From assembly GCA_902470895.1 (NCBI GenBank), contig CABRID010000068.1:1-11153 (forward strand): a stretch of DNA of 11,153 nt, given 5' to 3'. The notes beneath the pieces are model-generated. The model saw only the letters and a list, made by a program, of their open reading frames with translations. It was not told where the DNA came from and searched no databases. This document shows, in pieces, positions 1 through 6,658 of this stretch; position 1 is the stretch's first letter; every line of letters starts with the position of its first letter. A program made the position numbers and the translations under genes. This stretch comes from an uncultured Collinsella sp. (GTDB lineage: Bacteria; Actinomycetota; Coriobacteriia; Coriobacteriales; Coriobacteriaceae).

Positions 1-27
1 GCAGCGTCAGATGTGTATAAGAGACAG
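1..27. other. Nextera (Tn5) sequencing adapter remnant, not genomic DNA
   Basis: Bases 9-27 read AGATGTGTATAAGAGACAG, the 19-base Tn5 mosaic end used in Illumina Nextera libraries. Bases 1-8 (GCAGCGTC) match the adjoining part of the Read 1 transposase oligo. The match over the 27 bases is exact as I recall the oligo. It sits at the extreme window edge and breaks a conserved gene, so it is an untrimmed adapter at a contig end rather than a resident transposon. Genomic sequence starts at base 28. No transposase gene or second mosaic end is visible. Confidence 0.97.
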
Positions 28-222
28 GGTGAGCGCACGGAAGGTAAGCGGCCCCACAAACTCCGTGGCATGCTCGCTCATAACGACCTTAACGCGCGCG
101 CCGCGCTTTTGCAGCAGGCGTACGATATTGCACGACTTATAGGCGGCGATCCCGCCGGTAATGCCCAGCAGGATCGTTTTTCCCTCAAGTTGCATTGAAT
201 TGTTGGGTGCCGCCGTCATCAT
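28..222 (-). CDS. coaBC: CoaBC, phosphopantothenoylcysteine synthetase/decarboxylase, N-terminal fragment
   Basis: CoaBC joins cysteine to 4'-phosphopantothenate (CTP-dependent CoaB half) and decarboxylates the product (FMN-dependent CoaC half), giving 4'-phosphopantetheine for CoA and acyl carrier protein. Only the first 65 codons are present. They hold the start of the flavoprotein CoaC domain: GITGGIAAYK near residues 20-29, the helix with RLLQKRGA, then VVMSEHATEFV and LTFRALT, all typical of the family. The reading frame continues into the adapter for six false residues (LSLIHI) and a false TGA at 7-9; these must be dropped. The start is ATG at 222, directly after the stop of the zinc-ribbon gene. 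An AAGGAAG ribosome site (228-234) lies 5 bp upstream inside that gene; a second ATG at 219 fits as well. A later Met (codon 10) has no ribosome site. The family usually has about 400 residues, so most of the gene is missing. Confidence 0.9.
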
Positions 223-942
223 TTAAGCTTCCTTGCTGGGAAGCACCAGCAGGCGGTGGCAATACGGGCAGTGCGCGATCTCGCTACCGTCGTGGTTGAG
301 GTCGCTCATGGACGATGCCTGCAGCGCGGTGTGGCAGATGGTGGGAATGTTGCCCTGGATGGTCTCGACGGCCAGGCCGCGGAACTGCTTGAGCAGGCGC
401 TCGTAATCGGTGAGCACGTCGGTCGGCAGCGTGGCGGCAAGGGCGGTGCGCTCCTTGGTTGCGGCGTCAATCTGAGCCTGGAGGTCGGCGGCCTTGGCAC
501 GAGCGGCCTTGGTATCGGCCTTCACGCCCTCCTCGAACTTGGCGATGATGGCCTGAGCGCGAGCCTCGCGGTCGAGCGCCTCCTTATGGGCGACGACGAC
601 GTCCTTGCGGGTGTGCTCGATCTTGTCCAGACGCTTGGCCAGGGTGGCGAGCTCATTCTCCAGGTCCTGAACCTCGCGGTAGTCGGAACCGTCGACGTGA
701 CGCTTCTTGGCGGCCTCGATGGCGTTGTTGGTCTGAATCTCGGTGGTGTTGAGATCGTCAAGCTCAATGTCCAGGTCCTTGCGCTGGGCGTAGAGCTTGG
801 TCATCTCGGACTTAAGCTTCACATAGGTCTTACGCTTGGAAGCGAGCTCCTTGAGCTCCGGCATATTGGCAAGTTCGCTCTTGTTGCGGGCGAGCTCCAA
901 ATCGATCTGTTGCAGCTTGAGTAGCGTAGCGCCGGCGCTCAT
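223..942 (-). CDS. Coiled-coil zinc-ribbon protein (CT398/HP0958-like, C4-type zinc ribbon family)
   Basis: The product has 239 residues. Residues about 10-180 are charged, heptad-rich helix (LLKLQQIDLELAR at the start, then long Lys/Glu/Ala runs with DYREVQDLENEL), as expected for the antiparallel coiled-coil hairpin of this family. A short C-terminal knuckle follows, with C203-H204 and C225-P-Y-C228. The usual first Cys of the N-terminal CxxC is Pro200. The family is widespread; HP0958 of Helicobacter is linked to flagella and RpoN and CT398 of Chlamydia to secretion, but in most Gram-positive bacteria the role is unknown. It probably acts as an adaptor binding protein or nucleic acid. The start at 942 is chosen because AAGGAG lies 7 bp upstream and the protein then begins like its relatives; an upstream in-frame start at 978 lies inside nif3. 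It overlaps the nif3 stop by ATGA, and coaBC follows with no gap. Nif3 next to this family is a recurring pair. Confidence 0.85.
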   Translation of the reverse strand: MSAGATLLKLQQIDLELARNKSELANMPELKELASKRKTYVKLKSEMTKLYAQRKDLDIELDDLNTTEIQTNNAIEAAKKRHVDGSDYREVQDLENELATLAKRLDKIEHTRKDVVVAHKEALDREARAQAIIAKFEEGVKADTKAARAKAADLQAQIDAATKERTALAATLPTDVLTDYERLLKQFRGLAVETIQGNIPTICHTALQASSMSDLNHDGSEIAHCPYCHRLLVLPSKEA

Positions 943-1748
943 AAGTTCTCTCCTTTTGTCACAGTCCACCATTGGCAAGGGTTCAGTATTTTAATCGCAT
1001 GACGGGGGTCGACCCCGGCGTCAACTGCAGAGTTCATCAATATATCAACGAACGGCTCCTCGGAGCGGTCGTGGCCGAGCAAGATCACCGGTAGCCCACG
1101 CAAGGCAAGGTCTTGCGCCACGTGGTAGCCCGCCTCGCCCGTCACGACAACATCTGCGCCCGCGGCGATGGCGAGCTCTCCAAATTCGCCCAGGGAGCCG
1201 CCCAAAATGGCGACGGTGCGGCACGGGCGATCGGCTTCGCCCCACACACGCGGGTCGCTGCCGAAGGCTGTGGCAGCACGGGTGGCAAGATCGCGCAGCG
1301 TGCACGGGTCGTTGAGCGTTGCAAGCGCGCCCAGGCCGGTGGCCTCGGGGTCGTCCAAGTGCTCCAGTGAGCTCACGGGTGTGGCACCCAGCAGCTCGCT
1401 CAGGCAGACGCGGGCTTCGTGCGACCGGTCCAGGTTAGTGTGGAGCGAGATAATGCTCACGCCGCAACGCGCTGCCTCGTAGAGCGCCGCGCTGCATTGG
1501 GGGCGTGCGGAATCCGACGGACAAAACGCCTCGGGCGCCTTGATATAGATGGGATGATGCGTCAGCAGCACGTTGGCGCCGGCTTCTTGGGCGCGGCGAA
1601 CATTAGTCTCGGTCGCATCGAGCGCGCAGGCGACGCCGGTAATCTCCGCGGCAGGGTTGCCGACGGAGAGTCCTACATGGTCCCAACTCTCGGCATCGGT
1701 CTCGGGATAGCGTGCCAGCAGCGCGCGCTCAAGCTCGGCGACGATCAT
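939..1748 (-). CDS. Nif3/YbgI-like dinuclear metal-binding protein
   Basis: The product has 269 residues and belongs to the Nif3-like dinuclear metal centre family (E. coli YbgI, Bacillus YqfO). Family hallmarks are visible in order: SWDHVGL at 21-27, LLTHHP with metal-ligand candidates His64 and His65, SLHTNLD with His103 and Asp107, a GEAGYH segment, and GHDRSEE with His226 and Glu230 near the C terminus. These residues bind a two-metal site in the hexameric toroid of known structures. The short length means it lacks the PII-like insert of the roughly 370-residue YqfO form. Biochemical function is not settled; GTP cyclohydrolase I type 2 is a common database label with weak support. The start ATG at 1748 overlaps the cysteine desulfurase stop as ATGA. 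No Shine-Dalgarno sequence is visible before it, so translation probably depends on coupling to the upstream gene. Family assignment is firm, function is not. Confidence 0.9.
   Translation of the reverse strand: MIVAELERALLARYPETDAESWDHVGLSVGNPAAEITGVACALDATETNVRRAQEAGANVLLTHHPIYIKAPEAFCPSDSARPQCSAALYEAARCGVSIISLHTNLDRSHEARVCLSELLGATPVSSLEHLDDPEATGLGALATLNDPCTLRDLATRAATAFGSDPRVWGEADRPCRTVAILGGSLGEFGELAIAAGADVVVTGEAGYHVAQDLALRGLPVILLGHDRSEEPFVDILMNSAVDAGVDPRHAIKILNPCQWWTVTKGENL
950..955 (-). promoter_or_regulatory. Ribosome binding site that fixes the zinc-ribbon gene start
   Basis: AAGGAG on the minus strand, 7 bp before the ATG at 942 and inside the 3' end of nif3. It supports the shorter start over the in-frame one at 978. 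Despite the ATGA overlap with nif3, this gene can therefore recruit ribosomes on its own. Confidence 0.8.
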
Positions 1749-2923
1749 GCGGCACCCACGATCGAGAGCAGCGTCTGGGCAAACTCGTCCAGGTCGGCTG
1801 GGTTCACGCGGTCATCGAAAGAAATGCGCAGTGCACCCAGGGCCTGTTCGCGGCCAATACCCATGGCGCTGAGCACATGGCTCGGATCCATGCTGCCGCT
1901 CGAGCACGCCGAGCCTGCCGATACCTCAAAGCCACAGGCATCGAGTTTGATGATGAGCTCTTCGGAATCCATGCCGTCAATGTAGATCGAAACCATACCC
2001 GGCAGACGGTCGGCTTGCGCGTAGTCGCCCATGGTGGCGTGAATGCGCGGATGGGCCGTAAGCGTGGCGTAGAGCTTGTCGGATAAGGCCTGCAGCGTTG
2101 TACGCTCCTGGGCCACGCGGGGCGCCAACGTGCGGGCGGCAGCGGCAAAAGCCAGCTGTGTACGCAGGTCCTGCGTGCCGGCACGACGACCGGCCTCCTG
2201 TCCGCCGCCAAAGATGCGGGGTCGCAGTGGGGTGCGGGTCTTAACGTAGAGCGCGCCAGATGCCACAGGACCGCCGATCTTGTGCGCGGCAACGGTCATA
2301 GCATCGACGCCCAGCTCGGTGACATCGAGCGGAATATGCAAGTAGCCTTGGATGGCATCGGTATGAAACAGGGCGCCGGCAGCATGTGCGGCGGCGGCCA
2401 GCTCGCGGATGGGCTGCACCACGCCGGTCTCGTTGTTGGCAACCATGATGCTCACGAGCGCCACGTCGTCGCCTAGTAGCTCGACAAGCGTGGCGGGCTC
2501 AATGTAGCCCATGCGGCAGGGCTGCACCAGGTCGACGCTAAAGCCTGCGGCACGCAGCAGCGGCAGGTTGTCCAGAATTGAATCGTGCTCGATGGCAGAT
2601 ACGATCACGCGGTTACGCTTACGGTCGCGCTGACGTGCACCCTCGGCAAGACCGAGTAGCGCCAGCTGGTTGGCTTCGGTGCCGCCGTTGGTCAGAACAA
2701 TCTCAGACGGGCGAACGCGCGCGCCAAAGCTGCGGGCGATCTCGCGACGTGCAACCTCCAGACGCGCGGCAGCCTTGCGGCCGAGCGAGTGCAGCGAGTT
2801 GGGGTTGACGCCCGCTAGCTCGCTATCGTCGTACTCACGCTGCGCAAGGCGCGCCTCGGCGCGCATGGGCGTCGAGGCGGCGTAGTCAAGATTCACGGGT
2901 ATGCGGTTTTGACCTGCGGTCAT
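1745..2923 (-). CDS. Cysteine desulfurase, NifS/IscS type (PLP-dependent)
   Basis: This 392-residue class V aminotransferase-fold enzyme takes sulfur from L-cysteine as a persulfide, releasing alanine, for Fe-S cluster or tRNA thiolation pathways. Visible signatures: LDYAASTP at 12-19, TNGGTEANQ at 78-86, EHD with the PLP-stacking His113, NNETG with Asn164, HTDAIQ with Asp189 and Gln192, AHK with the Schiff-base Lys215, GGGQE...RRAGT at 239-250, and the sulfur-carrying Cys340 in SAGSACSSGSMDPS. The long loop around Cys340 places it in group I (NifS/IscS), not SufS. The segment after Lys215 reads GGPVASGALY, where relatives more often have GPKGxGALY. An AGGAGG ribosome site (2935-2940) precedes the ATG by 11 bp, rather far. 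No IscU, IscR or MnmA gene lies next to it, so the sulfur acceptor cannot be read from this window and I give no nifS/iscS symbol. The gene begins 6 bp after rpe and overlaps nif3 by 4 bp. Confidence 0.92.
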   Translation of the reverse strand: MTAGQNRIPVNLDYAASTPMRAEARLAQREYDDSELAGVNPNSLHSLGRKAAARLEVARREIARSFGARVRPSEIVLTNGGTEANQLALLGLAEGARQRDRKRNRVIVSAIEHDSILDNLPLLRAAGFSVDLVQPCRMGYIEPATLVELLGDDVALVSIMVANNETGVVQPIRELAAAAHAAGALFHTDAIQGYLHIPLDVTELGVDAMTVAAHKIGGPVASGALYVKTRTPLRPRIFGGGQEAGRRAGTQDLRTQLAFAAAARTLAPRVAQERTTLQALSDKLYATLTAHPRIHATMGDYAQADRLPGMVSIYIDGMDSEELIIKLDACGFEVSAGSACSSGSMDPSHVLSAMGIGREQALGALRISFDDRVNPADLDEFAQTLLSIVGAA

Positions 2924-2929
2924 AAGGGT

Positions 2930-3601
2930 TTATGCCTCCTGTGCAGCCTCGTTGCCCAGCTTCTGCAGCAGCGCAACCTCGGCAGCGGGATCTTCGGACT
3001 TAAATACGGCAGAACCGGCCACGAGCACGTTGGCGCCGGCCTTGACGACCTCGGCAATGTTCTTGGAAGAAATGCCACCGTCGACCTCGATGAGGGGCGA
3101 AACGCCGTGACGCTCGCACATGGCCTTGAGCTCGTGGAGCTTAGCGATGGTGCCCGGGATAAAGCTCTGGCCGCCAAAGCCCGGGTTCACGCTCATCAGC
3201 AGCACCATATCGACGACGTCGATGATGCTCTCGAGCACGCACACGGGGGTGGCGGGGTTGAGCACCACGCCGGCCTTAACGCCGCGCTGTTGCAGATGGG
3301 TGAGCGTGCGGTGCAGGTGCGTGGAAGCCTCGTAGTGCACGGTGATCATATCGGCACCGGCGTCGGCGTACCAATCGACCGTCTCATCGGGGTTCGACAC
3401 CATCAGGTGCGCGTCGACCGGTACATCGGTGGAGCGCTTGACGGCCTTAAGGATGTCAACGCCAAAAGTGAGGTTGCCGGTAAAGTGACCGTCCATAACG
3501 TCGAAGTGCACATAGTCGGCGCCGGCGATCTTGTCGAGGTCGCCCTTGAGGTTGGCCATATCGGCCGAAAGGATGGACGGAGCGATTTTAATGGAACCCA
3601 T
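2930..3601 (-). CDS. rpe: Ribulose-phosphate 3-epimerase
   Basis: Rpe interconverts D-ribulose 5-phosphate and D-xylulose 5-phosphate in the cytosolic pentose phosphate pathway. The 223-residue length is typical. TIM-barrel signatures are complete: APSILSAD at 7-14, the metal and catalytic residues His32 and Asp34 in VHFDVMDGHF, His65 in AHLMV, the phosphate-loop segment MSVNPGFGGQ at 136-145, and Asp174 in EVDGGI, followed by a VAGSAVF strand. The start ATG at 3601 has AGAAAGG (3610-3616) 8 bp upstream, and the protein begins where the family does. It lies 18 bp after gpsA and 6 bp before the cysteine desulfurase. Its presence between lipid and Fe-S genes looks like general housekeeping clustering rather than a pathway link. 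Confidence 0.96.
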   Translation of the reverse strand: MGSIKIAPSILSADMANLKGDLDKIAGADYVHFDVMDGHFTGNLTFGVDILKAVKRSTDVPVDAHLMVSNPDETVDWYADAGADMITVHYEASTHLHRTLTHLQQRGVKAGVVLNPATPVCVLESIIDVVDMVLLMSVNPGFGGQSFIPGTIAKLHELKAMCERHGVSPLIEVDGGISSKNIAEVVKAGANVLVAGSAVFKSEDPAAEVALLQKLGNEAAQEA

Positions 3602-3619
3602 GGTAGAAGCCTTTCTGCG

Positions 3620-4627
3620 CTAGTCGGTGAGTCCGTAGAACTCTTGGGAGGGTACGCGGTCGGTAAGAATCTCGAGCGCCCTATCCAAAGTAACACCGTT
3701 GTAGAGCGTTTGCTCCACGGCAAAGGTGAGCGGAATGTCTACGCCCAGTGAACGGGCAAGCTCGCTCACGCTGCGGGCCGCGACGGCGCCCTCAACAACC
3801 ATATGCGTGCGCGTCTGATACTCGTCGAGCGACACGCCGTGGGCAAACTCGTAGCCAAAGGTGCGGTTGCGCGAATGCTCCGAGGTGCAGGTGGCAATGA
3901 GGTCGCCCATGCCGGCAAGTCCCATGCAGGTCATAGCTTGACCGCCGCGGGCGTGCACCAGACGGCTGATCTCTGCCAGGCCGCGCGTCATGATGAGGGC
4001 GAGCGTGTTGTCGCCCGCACCGGTGCCGGCGGAGATTCCGCATACGATCGCGATGACATTTTTCATGGCGCCGCAAACCTCGACGCCGGTCATGTCCTGC
4101 GACAGGTAGATGCGGAAGGCCGTGGATAGGAGCAGGTTCTTAAAGGTCTCCCCTACCTGCGCGTCTTTGCTGGCGATGACGGCGGCAGAAAGTCCGCCGC
4201 GGCAGATCTCCTCGGCATGGTTGGGGCCCGAGAGCGCCGCCACGCGCGTCTCGTTGCCAATCTCGCTGGCGATGACCTCGCTCATGAGCAGGCCGGACTC
4301 GGGCTCAATGCCCTTGGTGAGGCAGAGCACCGGGGTATCGGCGGCGATAAAGGGCGCGGCCTGGTGGCACACGCTGCGAAGGTGCGTCGAAGGAACGGCG
4401 AAGATGATGGCCTCGGCGCCGTCGAGTGCCTGCACCAGGTCCGTGGTGGCGACGACGTTGCCGGGCAGCTTGTAGCCCACAAGGTAGCGGGGGTTGCGGT
4501 GCTCGCCATTGATGCCGGCGGCCGTCTGCTCGCTGTGGGCCCACATGGTCACGCGCTCGGCTCGCGCGGCGGCAAGGCCGGCGACGGCGGTTCCCCAGGA
4601 GCCGGAGCCAATCAGCGCAACATTCAT
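3620..4627 (-). CDS. gpsA: NAD(P)-dependent glycerol-3-phosphate dehydrogenase
   Basis: GpsA reduces dihydroxyacetone phosphate to sn-glycerol 3-phosphate, the backbone for phospholipids. The product has 335 residues, a normal length. The N-terminal Rossmann nucleotide site is GSGSWGTA (7-14). Further family motifs are FAVPS at 76-80, TKGIE with Lys105, SGPNHAEE at 133-140, the catalytic Lys189 in GAMKNVIAI, GAGDNT at 203-208, and GMGDLIATC with Asp242 followed by SRNRTFG (252-258), which binds substrate phosphate. The start ATG at 4627 has TAGGAG (4634-4639) 6 bp upstream; that site contains the plsY stop codon, so the two genes are tightly linked (9 bp apart). The PlsY acyltransferase encoded just upstream uses the product of this enzyme, so the pair forms a substrate-to-product step. 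Confidence 0.97.
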   Translation of the reverse strand: MNVALIGSGSWGTAVAGLAAARAERVTMWAHSEQTAAGINGEHRNPRYLVGYKLPGNVVATTDLVQALDGAEAIIFAVPSTHLRSVCHQAAPFIAADTPVLCLTKGIEPESGLLMSEVIASEIGNETRVAALSGPNHAEEICRGGLSAAVIASKDAQVGETFKNLLLSTAFRIYLSQDMTGVEVCGAMKNVIAIVCGISAGTGAGDNTLALIMTRGLAEISRLVHARGGQAMTCMGLAGMGDLIATCTSEHSRNRTFGYEFAHGVSLDEYQTRTHMVVEGAVAARSVSELARSLGVDIPLTFAVEQTLYNGVTLDRALEILTDRVPSQEFYGLTD

Positions 4628-4636
4628 GACTCTCTC

Positions 4637-5320
4637 CTACTTATCGTCGGGCTCGGTGACGCGCTTGGTAAACGAGAGCTTGGACTCCTTACCGGTCATG
4701 AGCTTTTTGATGTTCGCACGATGGGCCCACACCACGGTGATGCCGATTATCGCCATGCAGAACTTGAGGCCCAGGCTGCTGTACGGAAAGACCGCGCAAG
4801 CAGCGATGGGAAGACCGATGGCCGCGGCAAGCGAGCCCACCGACACAAACTTGGTGATGGCGACGGCCACGATAAACATGCCCAGCAGCGACAGGCCAAT
4901 TGGCCAATACCAGGCGAGGATGACGCCCAGACCAACTGCGATTCCCTTGCCGCCATGGAAATTGAGGTAGGGCGAGAAGATGTGGCCCCACACCGCTGCC
5001 AGGCAGATGACGCCGAGCATCCAGTCGCCGGCGGCGCCGGGGGCCATAATGCTCACGGGGAAGCCATAGCCCAAGTCGGCAATGAGCGGACGCGCGATAA
5101 GGACGCAGATGGCGCCCTTAAGGCAGTCGAGCAGCAGCGTGAGCGCGGCCACCTTGGGGCCGGCCACGCGCAGCGCGTTGGTGGTGCCGATGTTGCCGGA
5201 GCCCGCCTTGCGAATGTCCGTGTGGTTGAACACGCGGCCCAAGATCAGGCCAAACGGAATCGCTCCGATAAAGAACGAGACCACGGCGCAGATGGCGGTC
5301 AGAAGAATCGGATTATGCAT
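4637..5320 (-). CDS. plsY: Acyl-phosphate:glycerol-3-phosphate acyltransferase PlsY (membrane)
   Basis: PlsY transfers an acyl group from acyl-phosphate (made by PlsX, not in this window) to the sn-1 position of glycerol 3-phosphate, giving lysophosphatidic acid at the inner membrane face. The 227-residue product is very hydrophobic, with about five to seven membrane segments starting at residues 5-27. All three family motifs are present: GSGNIGTTN at 40-48, WGHIFSPYLNFHGGKG at 111-126, and HR-N...G-E at 200-212 near the C terminus. The start at 5320 is chosen because AAGGAG sits 7 bp upstream and the first membrane helix follows directly; a longer frame from 5368 adds 16 polar residues inside der. 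It overlaps der by 8 bp and is followed after 9 bp by gpsA, which makes its substrate. Confidence 0.95.
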   Translation of the reverse strand: MHNPILLTAICAVVSFFIGAIPFGLILGRVFNHTDIRKAGSGNIGTTNALRVAGPKVAALTLLLDCLKGAICVLIARPLIADLGYGFPVSIMAPGAAGDWMLGVICLAAVWGHIFSPYLNFHGGKGIAVGLGVILAWYWPIGLSLLGMFIVAVAITKFVSVGSLAAAIGLPIAACAVFPYSSLGLKFCMAIIGITVVWAHRANIKKLMTGKESKLSFTKRVTEPDDK

Positions 5321-6647
5321 CCTTTTGCTCCTTCTTCCTAAAGAAGAGTCGAATGGGCGTGCCGGCAAAGTCGAAGGTCGAGCGCATACGGTTCTCCACG
5401 TAGCGCTGGTAGGTGTCGTTGACCAGGTCGCTGTGGTTGACGAAGAACGTAAACGTCGGCGGATTGACGCCCGTCTGGGTCACGTAGTGCATGCGCAGGC
5501 GACGCTTGCCGTCCACCACGGTATGACCGAACTCGCGCAGGTCGGTGAGGAACGTGTTGAGGCGCGAGGTGCTGATCTTTTGCGAGCGCGTCTTTTCGGC
5601 GGCGTCTACCATTGCCCAGATCTTCTCGACGCTGCGGCCGGTCAGCGCCGAAATGCGCAGGTACTGGGCCCAGGGAGCCATAACGCCCAGACGGCGGTCG
5701 ATGGTCTCCATGCAGGCCTCGCGCTTGCGATCGTCGTCGAGCAGGTCCCACTTGTTGAGCAGCACCACGATGGCGCAGCCGCGCTCGATGGCCAAGCCCA
5801 TGACCTTCTGGTCCTGCTCGGTAACGCCCACGGAGGCGTCGACGACGAGCAGCGCCACGTCGGCACGGTCGATGGCGCGCAGGCCGCGGACCATGGAGTA
5901 GTACTCGATGTTCTCGTACACGGTGCTCTTCTTACGGATACCCGCAGTGTCGACCATGCGGTAGTGCTTGCCGTTGCGCTCGACGACCGTGTCGATGGCG
6001 TCGCGCGTGGTGCCGGCAATGTTGGACACGATGGAGCGGTCGGCGCCCAGGATGCGGTTGAACAGCGACGACTTACCGGCATTGGGGCGGCCGATGATGG
6101 CGACGTTCAGCGCGTCGGGGAACTCATCGGCGACCTCGTCCTCTTCCTCCGGAAGCAGGGCCACGATATCGTCGAGCAGGTCGCCGGTGCCGTGGCCGTG
6201 CAGCGCCGAGAGCGGCGTGGGCTCGCCGATACCGAGCGAATAGAACTCCCAGATGCTGTCGTTCTCTCGATCGGGGTTGTCGAGCTTGTTCACCAGCAGA
6301 AAGACCGGCTTGTCGCAGCGCTTGAGCATGCGGGCGACCGACTCGTCCTCCTCGGTAACGCCGGTGCGGCCGTCGACCACAAACAGGATGACGGCGGCTT
6401 CCTCGGCGGCGGCGAGCGCCTGGTCGCGGATGGACGTGGCAAAGACGTCATCGCTCTTGAGCGGTTCGATACCGCCCGTGTCGACGATGGTGAACTCACG
6501 ACCGTTCCAATCGGCCGTGTGATACGAGCGGTCGCGCGTGACGCCGCGGGACTCGTGGACGATGGCGTCCGAGGTCTGGGCCAGGCGGTTAACGAGCGTG
6601 GACTTGCCCACGTTGGGGCGTCCGACGACGGCGACGATAGGTTTCAT
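5313..6647 (-). CDS. der: Ribosome biogenesis GTPase Der (EngA)
   Basis: Der is an essential double-GTPase that helps assemble the 50S ribosomal subunit. The 444-residue product has the expected three parts. G domain 1 has GRPNVGKST at 9-17, switch Thr37 region, DTGG at 56-59 and NKLD at 120-123. An acidic linker at about 166-178 leads to G domain 2, with GRPNAGKSS at 186-194, DTAG at 233-236 and NKWD at 298-301. The C-terminal KH-like domain ends with TPIRLFFRKKEQKDA. All G1, G3 and G4 motifs are intact. The start ATG at 6647 is chosen because AAGGAG lies 5 bp upstream and the G1 loop follows after eight residues, as in the family; the longer frame up to 6818 encodes unrelated residues inside the DUF512 gene. 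It lies 10 bp after that gene and overlaps plsY by 8 bp. Confidence 0.98.
   Translation of the reverse strand: MKPIVAVVGRPNVGKSTLVNRLAQTSDAIVHESRGVTRDRSYHTADWNGREFTIVDTGGIEPLKSDDVFATSIRDQALAAAEEAAVILFVVDGRTGVTEEDESVARMLKRCDKPVFLLVNKLDNPDRENDSIWEFYSLGIGEPTPLSALHGHGTGDLLDDIVALLPEEEDEVADEFPDALNVAIIGRPNAGKSSLFNRILGADRSIVSNIAGTTRDAIDTVVERNGKHYRMVDTAGIRKKSTVYENIEYYSMVRGLRAIDRADVALLVVDASVGVTEQDQKVMGLAIERGCAIVVLLNKWDLLDDDRKREACMETIDRRLGVMAPWAQYLRISALTGRSVEKIWAMVDAAEKTRSQKISTSRLNTFLTDLREFGHTVVDGKRRLRMHYVTQTGVNPPTFTFFVNHSDLVNDTYQRYVENRMRSTFDFAGTPIRLFFRKKEQKDA
5328..5333 (-). promoter_or_regulatory. Ribosome binding site that fixes the plsY start
   Basis: AAGGAG on the minus strand, 7 bp before the plsY ATG at 5320 and inside the last codons of der. 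It supports a start just before the first transmembrane helix and argues against the longer in-frame start at 5368. Confidence 0.8.
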
Positions 6648-6652
6648 CTGCA

Positions 6653-6658
6653 CTCCTT
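6653..6658 (-). promoter_or_regulatory. Ribosome binding site that fixes the der start
   Basis: AAGGAG on the minus strand, 5 bp before the der ATG at 6647. It touches the TAA stop of the DUF512 gene, so ribosomes finishing that gene end on the next initiation signal. It rules out the upstream in-frame start at 6818. Confidence 0.85.

Noticed and set aside
1..27. A possible resident Tn5-type transposon end
   Set aside because: The mosaic end is directly joined to the Nextera primer sequence at the contig edge, there is no transposase, and the artefact explanation is complete.
4217..5341. A 374-codon open frame on the plus strand opposite gpsA and plsY
   Set aside because: Antisense shadow; the product is rich in Gly, Asp, His and Arg with no hydrophobic core or known motif, while the minus strand encodes two complete enzymes.
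6111..6152. Acidic run in Der between the two GTPase domains, considered as an unusual insertion
   Set aside because: Variable acidic linkers between the two G domains are normal in Der, and the total length of 444 residues is typical.
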